Below are positions 13,127 through 24,525 of a stretch of 64,000 nt of DNA, in pieces. A program made the translations under genes and the position numbers. The stretch spans positions 105,327 to 169,326 of the forward strand of contig VXCM01000977.1 of NCBI GenBank assembly GCA_014773175.1, given 5' to 3'. Below the pieces are notes generated by a model, which saw only the letters and a list, made by a program, of their open reading frames with translations, made no database searches and had not been told where the DNA came from. This stretch comes from Lucifuga dentata. Its lineage: Eukaryota > Chordata > Actinopteri > Ophidiiformes > Bythitidae. Position 1 is the first letter of the stretch. Each line of letters starts with the position of its first letter.

Positions 13127-16100
13127 ATGGCTACTAATAAGTACTTAGCTGTAAATGTACTATAATAACAGTATATACTGTAAGGTGTGAAGAGATTGCA
13201 AACCATTGTTTACACTCACCAGATTACAGTGGCTAACTGAAGGCCAGGCATCTACCTCTTAATCTGAACTAATCAATCTCACTTCATCATGGCAAGGACA
13301 GTAAGTCGTCCTGAACACTCCCATTGACTTTCCATTTCCCTTCTACCTCTCTTTCACTCTAGCATGATGGGCAACTATGACCTAGTACATAAGGCAGTTT
13401 AATGATCTCCAGCAACATGAGACTGAAAACAGTGCTGGATATATGTTCTGTCAGTTTGCTTGTGTAAAGTAAACTATAATCGTGATGAAACAGAATGAAG
13501 GACTTTTTGTACAAAGCCCATAAATTTAATGTTCAATTTTCCTGGGACATCACCTCAGATAGATATTTATTTTGTTTTTTATGATGATTTAATGTGTCTT
13601 TATCACAGCTAAAACAATATTCTCATCCTTTTCTCCTGTTTTGTATTGAGGGATTAGACTATATTGTAGGGGCTACAAAAGAAAAGAGAGGAGATGTTAC
13701 TCACAATGACTACTATTGGCCATAGCCCATGCCAAACACAGAAAAAGCAAAAGGAAAACTGGCCAGCCTTGCTTGGTTTATCTTATGTACCACACACACG
13801 CACACGCACACGCACACACACCAATCAATAACTGTGCAGACACACAACTTTCTGCTCATCCTGCTGTCATATCATTTTCCACTGCTAAATCTGATACAAA
13901 ATCCATGTGACAGGTTAACTCACTTGACTAACAGGTTTGTTGTCCAATTAGCTGAAGGCAAGTTCACTGACACCATGTAAAAATAAAACATCATGAGCAT
14001 CTGTAACTTGAAGTGTATTCATGCTTATCCTGAACTACAATTAGTGAAAGCAAACATTCCAGTATGTCAGTATTTCTAACATGTTACTCCCAATCCATTT
14101 AATAAGAACACCTTGAGAAGGCACTTGGTGACATAGCATTGTATACCAGATTTCCCCGACTCGTTGAAGAAATATCCCAAAATTATCAGAGTATTATGTA
14201 TGTGTTATTCAGACCCTCACTTCATGTGACCTTGTTTCAAAAGACAGAGTAAGGGGCCAATTAGGCTGTAAATGTTAAAGAGAAAATAGGTGCTGCCAAG
14301 TAAGTCTTCTGCAAATAACTCAATCAGGAATCCAATGGCTCGTATCAAGCACTCAACTGAGACCTGTGCTACCGTAGAGCACAGCCTTGCTCGTGTCACG
14401 GTGGAATTGCTTTTAGTGGAGCTGAGATTTTGAAGGCTACGTTGTATTGAGATGTTTTTCCCTCTGTTCCAGCCCTCTGTGACAGCAGACACAATGATAA
14501 GGACAGATAGATGGAGAGACAGAGGAGCGGAACAAAGTGAGACGGGAGCATTCAATGAGGAGGTTATAACTCCTCACGTCGTCTGTGGGAAGAGACATCA
14601 AAAGACCGCTGACTTAAATTAATTCTGACAGACTCTGGTTACAGCCCATCAATATCCTCCACTGCATTAAATCAACATCCAAAAACTGAGGAAGGTACAT
14701 ATAGCTACATATAGCTCATATAGCTACATCACTGTGACAAAGGATTTGGACCCCAACGAGGTCCAGGAGTGGGTGACAGATGTACAAATCATAAGATGAG
14801 TGACTAAGGTGAGTAGAAATTTTTTTTTTCCTGTTCACAGCTAAAACAGCAAACAAGCAAAATGATTATGGGTGCCAAAGCTGGGCTGATAAGACGATTA
14901 CGCAGTAAACATCTAACAGATCAGTTTTCTGGTTGTGCTGAAGGACATCACTGTTCTTATCCTACTAAAGGAAATTGACTGAAATGCTTTGACATACCAA
15001 AGCATTTTTTGATCAGTTACTAAAAGATGTGATCTCCAAGATTTCATTTCATAATAATGAAGTTTCACTCAAGTAAAAAGAGCTTCATAAACAAATGAAA
15101 AGTTGAGTTACAACTTTACTGTTGCACATTACTGAACTGCCACCAAAAACTTTACAAGAACTTTTCAGTGTGCCTTTGTGAGGAAAAGGAGAAGGAGGGG
15201 TATATGACATCAGTCAAAGAGACAGCCTATGCAGGACCATGTCTACTGTATAATAGATCTATGATGCTGGACACGGTCAGTGGAGGCGGCAGAGTGAGTT
15301 TTAGTGTACCATAACCTCAGACGAAGCAAGATGTATAAAAAAAGAGAAAACACACTGTTCCTCCTCCATGTGACATTCTTTATTTAACACACACTCATGG
15401 GAGTTTATTCTGAGTCACTGCCTTTAATTTGCTGAACTTTTTCAAATCAGTTTTTAGCTAAAATGACAACTTGTCAATAGTATGTGAGATTCTCGCAGTT
15501 CAGAATATAGAGATGGATTCTAACTGCTTGAGTGTTGTCAGTCAATATCATTTCTGTGTTGCTGATGCATTCAGTGTAATTTAGGTTGCAGCTCATCTTA
15601 CAGCCTTCCTGCAGTGAAATGGAGAATTTAAACTCTCCAATCCATCAAGCATTCCAATAAAGGTCTCAAGCCCACCAGCGTATCATTTAGATTGACAACA
15701 GGGCAGAGGCAATTGAAGTGAACTTAAGTCTACCCCCTGCCCTATAAATAATATTTAATCCGCCTTTGGAAGGAGAATTGGTAATGAGTTCCAGAGGTTT
15801 TTTGATGCATCTCATTGCCTTCAGCTATAGCTGACACCAATAGGATATAAAGCAGGCAGTTTTCTGTGGTTTACAATTCTGAGATAATACAGTGTTTTCC
15901 ATATCAATCAAAGAAAGTCTGGTTAAATAAGTGTACAGAGATACCACATGTTCTGTCTGAAATTTTAACGAATGCATAATAGAAAATGAGAGTGTGGGAA
16001 AAACTATAAAGCTCCATCATCCTTTGATGTAGTATTAAAAACCAAAGTATTAGTTTAGACATTCTAACTTTTAGCTTTAAGAAATGGAAACTAAATATGA

Positions 16101-17349
16101 CTTACTGTGCTGAAATTCAATAAAGAGAAGACTTTTCATTGAGTATATAAGCTACTGTCACATAATAATACCTTTGAGAAAGGTATTATTATGTATCCAG
16201 TGGGAATGAATTGATACAGTATCACTGCATATCATGGAATATATTTGAACCCTGTATGTATAATCTATGTTTCCTGTAAGGTTTGTGTTGAACCTGCAAC
16301 AGCATGACCAGACTGTGTAGCAAGTTAATCACAAAATGATCTGGGAGAAGGCAGACAGCAGGCTGTTGAATAGAATTTAAAACACATAAGCAAGGGAGTT
16401 TGGGCAAGGGAGTTGGAACACAACTGGAGTGCCAGTGCACTAATACAGACTGGGCATGCCTTCATTAAAAATAATTTCTTAAGCCATAGTGGCTACATAA
16501 TGTGTGCTTGTTGACAAATTCTTTTTGGAAACTAATTAGTTACACTTATTTTATATATTTTTGTCATTTGCTGCGCAATAAATTGAAAAACAGTGTATTG
16601 ATGATTTTTTTAAAATCTTGGGTGGCCTCAAACTTCTGGCCTGTTGTGTATCTTTTCTCAGAGTACTCACAATTTTCTATAAAAGTTATTTTCTTAAGTT
16701 TTTGTTTTTTTTTTCCCCTATTCTCACTTTTAAATGTAAAATTCATTGAATTTCAATATGATAATTATGGTGACTTCAGTAATCATACTGTAAGAAAATA
16801 TCTGACTCTTTGGCAGTGATCTCAGGGTTCTGGTGCATTCTTGTGTTTAGGAAAATTGTACATCTGAGTGATACTAGTTTTTAATCACTAAAGGTGTTTT
16901 GCATTTTATTCATAATTCTTCATATAGCCTCTTGAAGTATAACTCAATCTATCCAGTCCACTAACATGATTATGTTATTCTGCTATTCAAAAGTGCTGCC
17001 AGGTTTAATATACAACCCTGCTGCTTCACAGTCATACAAAGTGAGTAATATTACCTAAATGGTGAGTAAATAGATTCCATGGGGAATAACAGTCGTCAGC
17101 AGTCTGATCCAATAAAAAAGTAAGCAGAAAGAGCTCGAAGGGAAGATGAATGAATCTCATTAAAGAGCACTGATGCCTGGTCAGCAAAAAAATGAAGAAA
17201 CACCCAGACTGGACACACCTGCGAGCACCTGCATTTGTGCTGATATCTGGCTCGACATTGCCTTTCCTGGTTATCAGTAAAGGTTTTACTAATCACAGTT
17301 AGTTTCTGATTCAAGTTTAAGACTAAATACAAATTGGTTTTAATTTTTA
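13127..17349. other. No gene seen; unique sequence
   Basis: It holds a CA microsatellite at 13790-13821 and the hairpin at 16160-16194. A minus-strand frame of 112 codons at 14217-14555 has no domain I recognise and no splice support. The interval 15581-15850 is compositionally balanced and could be a conserved noncoding element; this is a guess. Confidence 0.4.
16160..16194. repeat. Perfect 16-bp inverted repeat, 3-nt spacer
   Basis: Left arm acataataataccttt at 16160-16175, spacer gag, exact reverse complement at 16179-16194. Confidence 0.95.
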
Positions 17350-17353
17350 TTAA

Positions 17354-18017
17354 AGGACCATACCGCCATTTTGCATGTCTGAGCCTAATATTCAATTTTC
17401 ATACACGTAACGTTACTGACAATCATTTCCCAAAGAATACTACTGGAATGGTGANTATTCAATTTTCATACACGTAACGTTACTGACAATCATTTCCCAA
17501 AGAATACTACTGGAATGGTGAGTTAATTTTTTTTCCCCTACCTTCCAGATCGCCATTAGTTTCAGTTCATTCTGGTACGCTATTAAAATTAACTTGTTGA
17601 TACTTAAGACGTTCTTGGGATAGGTAATCCATTATCCATTATCAATAACAAGAATATTCATGGTTTTTTTTTTTTTTTTTTTTTTTTTGAAGTTTTGTAA
17701 TATTAGCGTTTAAGCACAATAAAAAGCGCGGAGTGAATGTATGTCTCCACCGGGGAATATAGTCCCAAAAGAAAGCCTGCATTTACTGAAAAATTTAAAT
17801 GATCGTGACTTCATAAGGCTGCATAACTATTAGCAGGTGAAACATTGATTTTTAAGGTGGGTGTATCGCTTGAATATTTGATTTTGAAAGACTATTTTGC
17901 AAAATATCAGGAAAGCTGAAATACGGTTTTATCCTTTGGGAAATGTTGTCAGTAATCTTACGTGTACAAAAATTGAATATATTAGGCTCAAACATGCAAA
18001 ATGGGAGGCATGGTCCT
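17354..18017 (+). mobile_element. TTAA-flanked miniature inverted-repeat element, copy 2
   Basis: Same family and orientation as 1609-2215. The left end is aggaccataccgccattttg and the reversed right end is aggaccatgcctcccatttt, with TTAA at 17350-17353 and 18018-18021. Internal order matches copy 1: acgttactgacaatcatttc, ccttccaga, a T tract, gaatgtatgtctccac, ggtgggtgtatcgcttgaat. A 66-bp block is present twice around an N at 17455, so the true length is about 597 bp, close to copy 1. No coding capacity. Confidence 0.85.
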
Positions 18018-18057
18018 TTAAAGCAGGTATGGCACTGTGTTTTAGTCTTTGGTAAAA

Positions 18058-18140
18058 ACCCTTTCTATGTGGAGTTTGCATGTTCTCCCCATGTCTATGT
18101 GGATTTCCTGCCACATGCAGTCCAAATATGTGCAGATAGG
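18058..18140 (+). mobile_element. SINE body fragment
   Basis: The order ctttctatgtggagtttgca, tgttctccccatgtctatgt, ggatttcctgccacatgcag matches the middle of the SINE family seen at 2391-2733 and in reverse at 49434-49775. Head and tail are missing. Just downstream (18212-18227) tgctttggataaaat resembles a common fish retroelement tail. Confidence 0.6.
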
Positions 18141-18248
18141 GCGTATTCAGACCTAAACTTCTACTTAGTCTGATTCAGCTGGATTTAGCCACGTAATGCA
18201 TCATATGTACATTGCTTTGGATAAAATCATTAAATTATTATATGTTAA

Positions 18249-19311
18249 GGTGGGGCCACACTATATGACTTTTTAGTCATGGCTGTTTAACACAAGACAC
18301 ACTACAAAACTGAATCAGAACAGATCTAATCCACTCAACGCACCACACATAAAGACAGCTGTCGTACCATAGCAGATTATTGGGCCCACCCGCAAATCCA
18401 CAAGTTATACCACTTGTGGTATAACTGTGTGACAGTTATACCACATAAGTTTACCAACTGCTATAAAACCCAACTGAAGAAGAAGGAAGATAGGAACACA
18501 GACAAGAATTGCTTATTACTTATTATTACTACTTATTATTACTGTCTACACATTAAAACCAGTATGTTAAGCTTACATTGCTCATCATATTTCTCAGAGT
18601 TACGTGGGGTTTTAAAAAGTCCAGCCTTTTCAGGAACCACTTCCGTTTGGGTGTCAGGTTCTCCCCAGCAATCCCACTCGGTTTTGGCTTAAGAAGCTGG
18701 CTGTGTTTGATGCGCAGAGATACGCATCCTGTTTTCACCTCTTACAATTTCAGAGAACTTTCCATTAAAACACAAAGCAAAGCTAGCCAGGTAATAGCCT
18801 ATATATAATCACATTATAAGCTGCACTCTATCCTTCCATAATCACATGAAAACTAGCTAGTTACTACTCAGCTGATGTTCCCAGTTTCTCCCACGCCCAG
18901 GCTTTCTCCTTGTTGGTTCTGTTGTGCCTGTAAATTAAAAAGGCATTCCTGATTTTGCCACATATCCACAAGACGGTCCTCCATGCCTCCAGACCAGCAT
19001 AATGCTAAATTAATGATTTGCAAGGCATGTTTTCACTGCTGCAAAAATTTTCCCGTTATTAAAAAAAAAAACAAAAAAACAACAAAAAAAAAAAAATNAA
19101 AAAAAAAAAAAATGCTGGTTTGGAGGACCGCAGACAATTATTTTGAACATGTTTCATATCATCAGAGCTGGGCCAACTGAGGCCGATTAAACACCACATA
19201 AACAGATTAATGAGTGTTACGATGTACCTCAACTAACTAAATCGGTGCAACTCGGCCCAACTTAGCCCAACTGCTTAATCGGGCATATTAATCCTGTAGT
19301 GTGGCCCCAGC
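18249..19311. mobile_element. DNA transposon remnant with 15-bp terminal inverted repeats
   Basis: The left end is ggtggggccacacta and the reversed right end is gctggggccacacta, one mismatch in 15. TTAA flanks both sides (18245-18248 and 19312-19315). TTAA would fit Kolobok or piggyBac, while an overlapping TAA would fit PIF/Harbinger. On the minus strand near 18880-18985 a short frame begins MEDRLVDMWQNQECLF, which resembles the start of a MADF or Myb/SANT-like domain and favours Harbinger. It also holds a small inverted repeat at 18403-18426 (agttataccac arms) with a third copy at 18434-18444. An A-rich tract with an N join lies at 19060-19112. Confidence 0.7.
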
Positions 19312-19316
19312 TTAAA

Positions 19317-19388
19317 TACAAGCCATAATATCATTCTTATGTTCTTTTACAGTACAAGCCATAATATCATTCTTATGTTCTTTTACAG
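19317..19388 (+). repeat. Perfect 36-bp tandem duplication
   Basis: The 36-bp unit starting tacaagccataatatcattc and ending gttcttttacag is present exactly twice, 19317-19352 and 19353-19388. Each copy ends in a pyrimidine-rich run plus cag, so the duplication makes two splice-acceptor-like sites. There is no N between the copies, unlike the assembly duplications elsewhere. Confidence 0.95.
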
Positions 19389-20429
19389 AGCAAAAGTAAT
19401 ATTCGGGCAAAAATCTAACACTGTCAGAATAGTTAATGGCATTATATTTTCAATTCTGGCTCTGTTTGTTGGTGATAATTTCTTCTGTTTCTTGTGGATA
19501 AGTCAGCAAATGTTAACACCATATTAACAGCAGCTACATAAATGTCAAATCTTAATGTCAGGCAGTCAGAATCAGAAGAAAGATTTCTTTCTTAAATCAA
19601 CATTGTTCAACCTTACAAGAAAAAAAAAATTGTGTTCCTGTTACCGCTATTGCTCCTTTCACCGACCTGCATAACCCACAGCTAAATGCAACAGTTCCCA
19701 TCTGCTATTTTACTCTACCAAAGTCACTACTAAAACAGAAATGGACATGGAAAGCCATGACCACAATAAAAAAAAAAAAAATAAAAAAAAAGACAACTTT
19801 TCCTAATGAAACAGCTCTTGGAAAACCTTGACCATCAGACTGATAGATAATCTTTGTGGATTTTTCCCATAAGTGCTATGCACAAAAGAAATTCAGGTCT
19901 AGTTTTGGGAGAATGAAGTCAGATCCTTATAAATTTACTCAGTTTTGCAGGCAGCCTGAGTTTTGACCTGACTACTTTCCATTTACAAGCTAGCATCTTT
20001 AAACATTAAATTAGGTTACTGACATATTAAAGGGTTGATTACGAATTTGGTATCCAGTCTGAATCCATTTCTGATCTGCTCTGGAGCAAAGCCTGGAACT
20101 TGATGTTTCCTTTGTTTTGTTAGAACTTTAGCATAGCCTGGCACTGTATTAACTTTCCTCTAAAGACTGTTATTAGTCCAAGGCGTACCGAAGCAACAAC
20201 ATTTCATTTTTTAGACTGGTTAGCCAGTAGTCAAACTGTGCAAAGTGCAAACATTCCTAAGAAAAATGGTCAGTTTTGTCAAAATGCATATAGCCCTTAT
20301 CTCTGCTCATCATGATTTACTGGGTGGCGGTAAGTGGCTGTTGATGTTGAGGGATTTTCCTGCGTAGAGAAAGCGGAGGTGGCCGCCTTCATCAAATTTC
20401 ATGCTGCCTCTCGTCAAAACTCTTGATGG
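19389..20429. other. No gene seen
   Basis: Unique sequence. An A-rich run lies at 19768-19791. The GC-richer stretch near 20325-20400 is unexplained. Confidence 0.45.
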
Positions 20430-20760
20430 GTGTGAGATTTAAAATAACTAGTGCAGTACCTGTTGAAAATGTGCATGTTCGGATCAGGCCGGACTTTATG
20501 GTGTGCGCCACAACCTACCATTAACCTTGGTTAATGGGCGGTTAATGGTTAATGGGAGGTTCCACGGGCATGGAACCTCCATTCCATGCCCGTGGAATGG
20601 AGCATATGGTGCTGTGCCCAGAGCTTATCCTGCTGCATGCGGACTACTTTTTACCGGCATAGCCTCAATTTAAACAACTTCACACACAACACTGCATGTC
20701 CTTTGGTCCTGAACAATAAACCTGCCGAATTTCACCTTCATATAGTGTTGGGTTCTAGAA
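20430..20760 (+). mobile_element. LTR-like repeat, copy A (with palindromic insertion)
   Basis: It is homologous in reverse to 27374-27645. Shared words include ccggtaaaaagtagtc, ggacatgcagtgttg and agttgttt (read on the opposite strand here). On plus it starts tgtgagatttaaaataac, has aataaa near the right end (20715-20720) and is followed by ggtgccacgacggacag, which faintly resembles a primer-binding site. That pattern suggests an LTR, but no second LTR or internal genes are present. Relative to copy B it has about 75 extra bases made of ggttaatgg repeats and a perfect 16-bp hairpin. An unclassified DNA repeat is the alternative. Confidence 0.5.
20560..20597. repeat. Perfect 16-bp GC-rich inverted repeat, 6-nt spacer
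   Basis: Left arm ttccacgggcatggaa at 20560-20575, spacer cctcca, exact reverse complement at 20582-20597. It lies inside LTR-like copy A and is absent from copy B. Confidence 0.95.
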
Positions 20761-20927
20761 ATATTGGTGCCACGACGGACAGAGAGAAACTGTCTTTGTA
20801 GATAGATAATTGTCATTTTCTTCAATCATATAATTATTAGAACTCTTAAAATAAGTTGCTTGTAAAAAGTGTTTGCTTGAGCCAGTTGTACGCACGCATG
20901 AGTGATCACATGATCAGGATGCAGGGT

Positions 20928-20992
20928 CAGATTGGCCATCGGGAGATAAAGAACTTTTCCCAGTGGGCCAGCCGGTGGCCTTTACACTGCAC
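20928..20992. repeat. Possible transposon end fragment
   Basis: The words cagattggccatcgggag and ttttcccagtgggcca look like a fish inverted-repeat element whose end pairs a ggccatcggga motif with tcccagtgggcc. Only one end is visible. Confidence 0.3.
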
Positions 20993-23182
20993 AATATTTA
21001 TCAAAATTCACTAAAACAAAGCAAACATAATTTTAAAAAATGTACATTTATTTTATAAGTTGGTGCTTAGATGAAAAATGGATTCTAAATAGAGAAAGGG
21101 TGGTGTGGAGAAACAGCAGACAATTATGACTCTTCCCCCCCCCCCCCNGGGGGGGGGGGGGGGGGGGGACATTCTGACCCTGTCAGGATGGTAGCACCTC
21201 TGCCTCATTTTGAGCCAGGAAAAACCCTGATGTTGTCTCTTTTCTCTTTCTAATGCCTCCCAGCAGACATACAGGTTATACAGGTGCACTGTTTGCAGAT
21301 GTCCCTCAGAGAAATCAAACCTTCATTATTTATTGGGCCACAAAATGAAGCTACGAGGAGAGGGAAGTCAGCCATGAAGCTGGCAAGAGGGACGTTGCTT
21401 CCTTGTGTGCCAGTGAGGCTGGAGTGCTGGGCATGTGCTGCTTCAGCTGCATGAGCGAAAGATGAGTGAGACGTGAGATTCAATTTCACCTATTGTGTGT
21501 GACAGGCCAAATATAGACTATCAGATGGAGTTGTTCATTTCAAGATGGCACGCCATCCTTTAGCCCCCAGAATCGACCATTTCTGGCCCTAGATAATCTT
21601 TAATGGTGACTACTCATTTTCTCGCCCTACATTCTTTCTCTTCTTTCTGCCTCATTGTAATGGCTTACAGCCAGATCCAGCCTTGAATCTTCTTCTATTC
21701 AAGCCATTCTCTTTGCTTTCATGAGAAATTTTCCATTACCAATGGTCTGGCCTTATAGACTCAACAGAATATCATTTGACATCCCTTCCCATGGATGGTG
21801 AAAAATGGGAAATATAAAGCTGTTTTCAATAATCCTGCCAATATGATTCATTTGATTTCATTCATCTGATTTTCATCCAATTATATTTACAGTGAAACTG
21901 CTTTGTTACCAAACTCACATTCTTTTCATTTAACACTACATATCAATAGATGCCCATGATGCACTTCTTAAAACATTTGTGATGATTGAGTAAGTAGAAA
22001 AGTGGTCTCCTACACAGTCAGAGAATATTTGGTCTTACATTCTTGGGGAGACAAATAGAAATGTTTGTAAAAAAAAAAACTTTCCCATGGGCTGATTCAT
22101 AAGTTAATGCTAAAAATCTAACCAAGTATTTTGAAGTGTATTTCGTTGTATCAGTCTCAGTAAAAAAAAAAAAAAAAAAAAAAAAGCTAGATTAGATTTT
22201 GATGTTTGACACAACACATGCAGGTAACTCATAAAACACAGTGCCAGATTTAACATATTAGTATGAGCAGACACCGTCACACAGCCATGTTCTCTCATTC
22301 ATAAATGCCTGTTGCCAGTGTCTGTCGCACAAAAATTAAGACCTGTTTCACTCTTGTGGTAAATTTCAGCAGCAGGAAATCCGAGCAATGTGTTTGCCCC
22401 AAATGTGTTATTGATAAATAAATTTGATAGATAAGCACACTTAGTTGAACAGTCAGTTTATTTAAATTGTAAATTGTGACTTGATGTCGTACACATTCTA
22501 GTGGTTCTGTGCCTCTTCCTCAAACCTCATCTGCTGCGCTCTGGGTCTTGGAACCCCGTGACATTCAAGCATCATTTAGGAATCAATAGCATTGTAACAT
22601 CAGTATGGGAAAAATCTAATACCCAAATCTTGTCCTGATGTTCACTTTTTGTCTCCCACACTCTCACTGACATTCACCCACCTGTTTCCCCACCTCTATC
22701 CTCATTCACAAGTTCTGACTTCATTCCTCACTCTCACCTCCGTCATGCACACCCATCCTCTTTCTATCTCATTCTGCCTCTTTCTTTTTTTCAGCTGCCA
22801 CTGTGGGAGTAAAAAGGATTAGTTGAACCAAGAGAGTGAGCAAAGCACTAAATGACAGTATTGGATTCTGGCAAAATAAATTTGGGGCCTCTCACGCCAT
22901 GTGAAAAGTTAAGTCTCAGGCAGTGCCATTTCTAACATAATAACAGTGAATAATGAACTCATTTCACATGGACAATTATATTATCAAAAGCCCGGTGCTA
23001 TTTAGACTCTGAATATTTAAGCCGCAAAAAAAGAAGAGAGGACACAGAACAGCTTACCACTCACTGCTGATTTTCCTGTCTAATAACCACTTTCACCTTT
23101 CCTTCTCATAATACAACAAATACTTCATGTCATTGATGACTGTAGGTCATTCAATTCCTTTTTGCTTGACTTTTGCAGCATG
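20993..23182. other. No gene seen; unique sequence with a C-run/N/G-run join
   Basis: A C run (21135-21147), N (21148) and G run (21149-21168) mark a doubtful contig join. An A tract lies at 22162-22185. No exon or transposon is recognised. Confidence 0.45.
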
Positions 23183-23184
23183 TA

Positions 23185-23560
23185 CAGTGGGGTCCAAAAG
23201 TCTGAGACTACATTGAAAATCTGTGATGTTTTCCATGTAAATCTGGAAATAATCAGAAAGTCTGACATCACAAGAAGCTCTTTGGAACATTGTCAAATCA
23301 TGCTGGGATAACTTGGGTCATCAGGTTTTTGCATAAACTTGTGGAGTTCATGCCAGCTGGAGTGCATGCTATCATTAAAGCAAAAGGGAGCGTACCAAAT
23401 ACTAAGATATTCTGAAATTCATGTACATTTTTCAAAGATTCAACTTTTCACTCAAATTGTTAAGATGATATCATTTGTAATGAAAACTCTTGCATTAAAT
23501 TCAAAAAGAATGAAAAATAGAAGCATTTTCACAGTGGTCTCTGACTTTTGGACCCCACTG
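23185..23560 (+). mobile_element. Tc1-type transposon deletion derivative
   Basis: Terminal inverted repeats match over 24 bp with one mismatch, starting cagtggggtccaaaagtc at each end, and TA is duplicated at 23183-23184 and 23561-23562. A full Tc1 element is about 1.6 kb; here 376 bp remain. The interior from about 23255 to 23405 translates in shifting frames to the C-terminus of a Tc1 transposase: a KLVEFMPA-like word is followed by HAIIKAKGS, matching the family's final segment. The catalytic DDE region is gone, so it could move only if a related transposase acted in trans. Confidence 0.88.
23340..23407 (+). pseudogene. Tc1 transposase C-terminal remnant
   Basis: The frame reads LVEFMPAGVHAIIKAKGSVP with one shift. 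It corresponds to the conserved last 25 or so residues of Tc1-like transposases, where the protein normally ends after an AKGG-T-like motif. N-terminal DNA-binding and DDE catalytic parts are absent, so no activity is possible. It sits inside the inverted-repeat element 23185-23560, which confirms the identity. Confidence 0.75.
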
Positions 23561-23620
23561 TATGTGTGAGCACAAGTGTGCTAATGCCTGTTCTTCCATG
23601 CAAGCGTGCATATCTGACAT

Positions 23621-23670
23621 GCGTGTGTGTGTGTGTGTGTGTGTGGATGTGTGTGTTGTGTGTGTGTGTT
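23621..23670. repeat. (TG)n microsatellite
   Basis: Imperfect TG repeat of about 50 nt directly after the Tc1 derivative. Confidence 0.9.
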
Positions 23671-24329
23671 GTTCATTGGGTGCATGCAACTCAATTACTT
23701 CTTCATTAATGTGATATCTGTAATAATGTGATTTGCATTCTCATGTCTCATCCCCCACTGTCATCACCTCAAGCTTGGCTCTCCTCATATTGACAGAAAA
23801 CCTGCAATTCGGTTTTAGCATCTGAGGACAGAGAAAACACATGGAAACAGCACAGGCAATATCCACATGTCTGCCTCACCGACTCTGTGGATATATTGCT
23901 TTCATTATGTCACTAGAGCTTCAATATGCAATCTGGAATTTATTTGGCCACTTTAATTTTGTTGTTGTTATTCAAATTTGCTCAAGAAGTGTTGGCTTTG
24001 AATCAATAATAAGCTTTTAGGGGATTTTCTAAAAATCCATGTTAACATGAAGTGCATCTGTTTCACTGGAATATTTACAGGCATTAGACCATGTCATTAA
24101 GCTGTTCACACCTAATATCATTTAAGCCTCTTGTTGAGCCATCATATGCTTGTACCATGCTTAGTCCTTATATAAGAGCTCATAACATTAATTTCACATC
24201 ATATAAATAATATCAATTTAGCTGAGAGTGAGCCAGTTTTGTTTAAAAATCTTACAGATCAGCTGAAACCAAAATGTAAAATTTACTAGCACAGGAAGTA
24301 AAAAATTAAAATCAACCATCTGCATTCGG
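23671..24329. other. No gene seen
   Basis: Unique AT-rich sequence without recognised features. Confidence 0.45.
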
Positions 24330-24525
24330 ACGCAGCAGGCAAAACATTGAATTTTAAGGTGGATATATCACCTCAACATTTGATTTTGAAAGATTAGGGG
24401 ATATGGCAAAATAACAAAAAAACTAAAGTATGGTTTTATGTTATGGAAAATCGTCATCAATAACATAACTTGTATGTGGATAGTAGTTATTGGGCTTAAA
24501 CCTGCAAAATCACTAGCATGGCCCT
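24330..24525 (+). mobile_element. TTAA-type miniature element, right-half copy
   Basis: Matches the right half of the 17354-18017 element in order: acattgaattttaaggtgga, tatatcacctcaacatttga, ttttgaaagatta, gggcttaaacctgcaaaat, ending ggccct followed by taaa. The left half and an exact TTAA are missing, so this is an older, truncated copy. Confidence 0.65.

Noticed and set aside
14217..14555. 112-codon minus-strand open frame
   Set aside because: No recognisable domain, no splice or promoter support, and several frames of this length are expected by chance in 64 kb.
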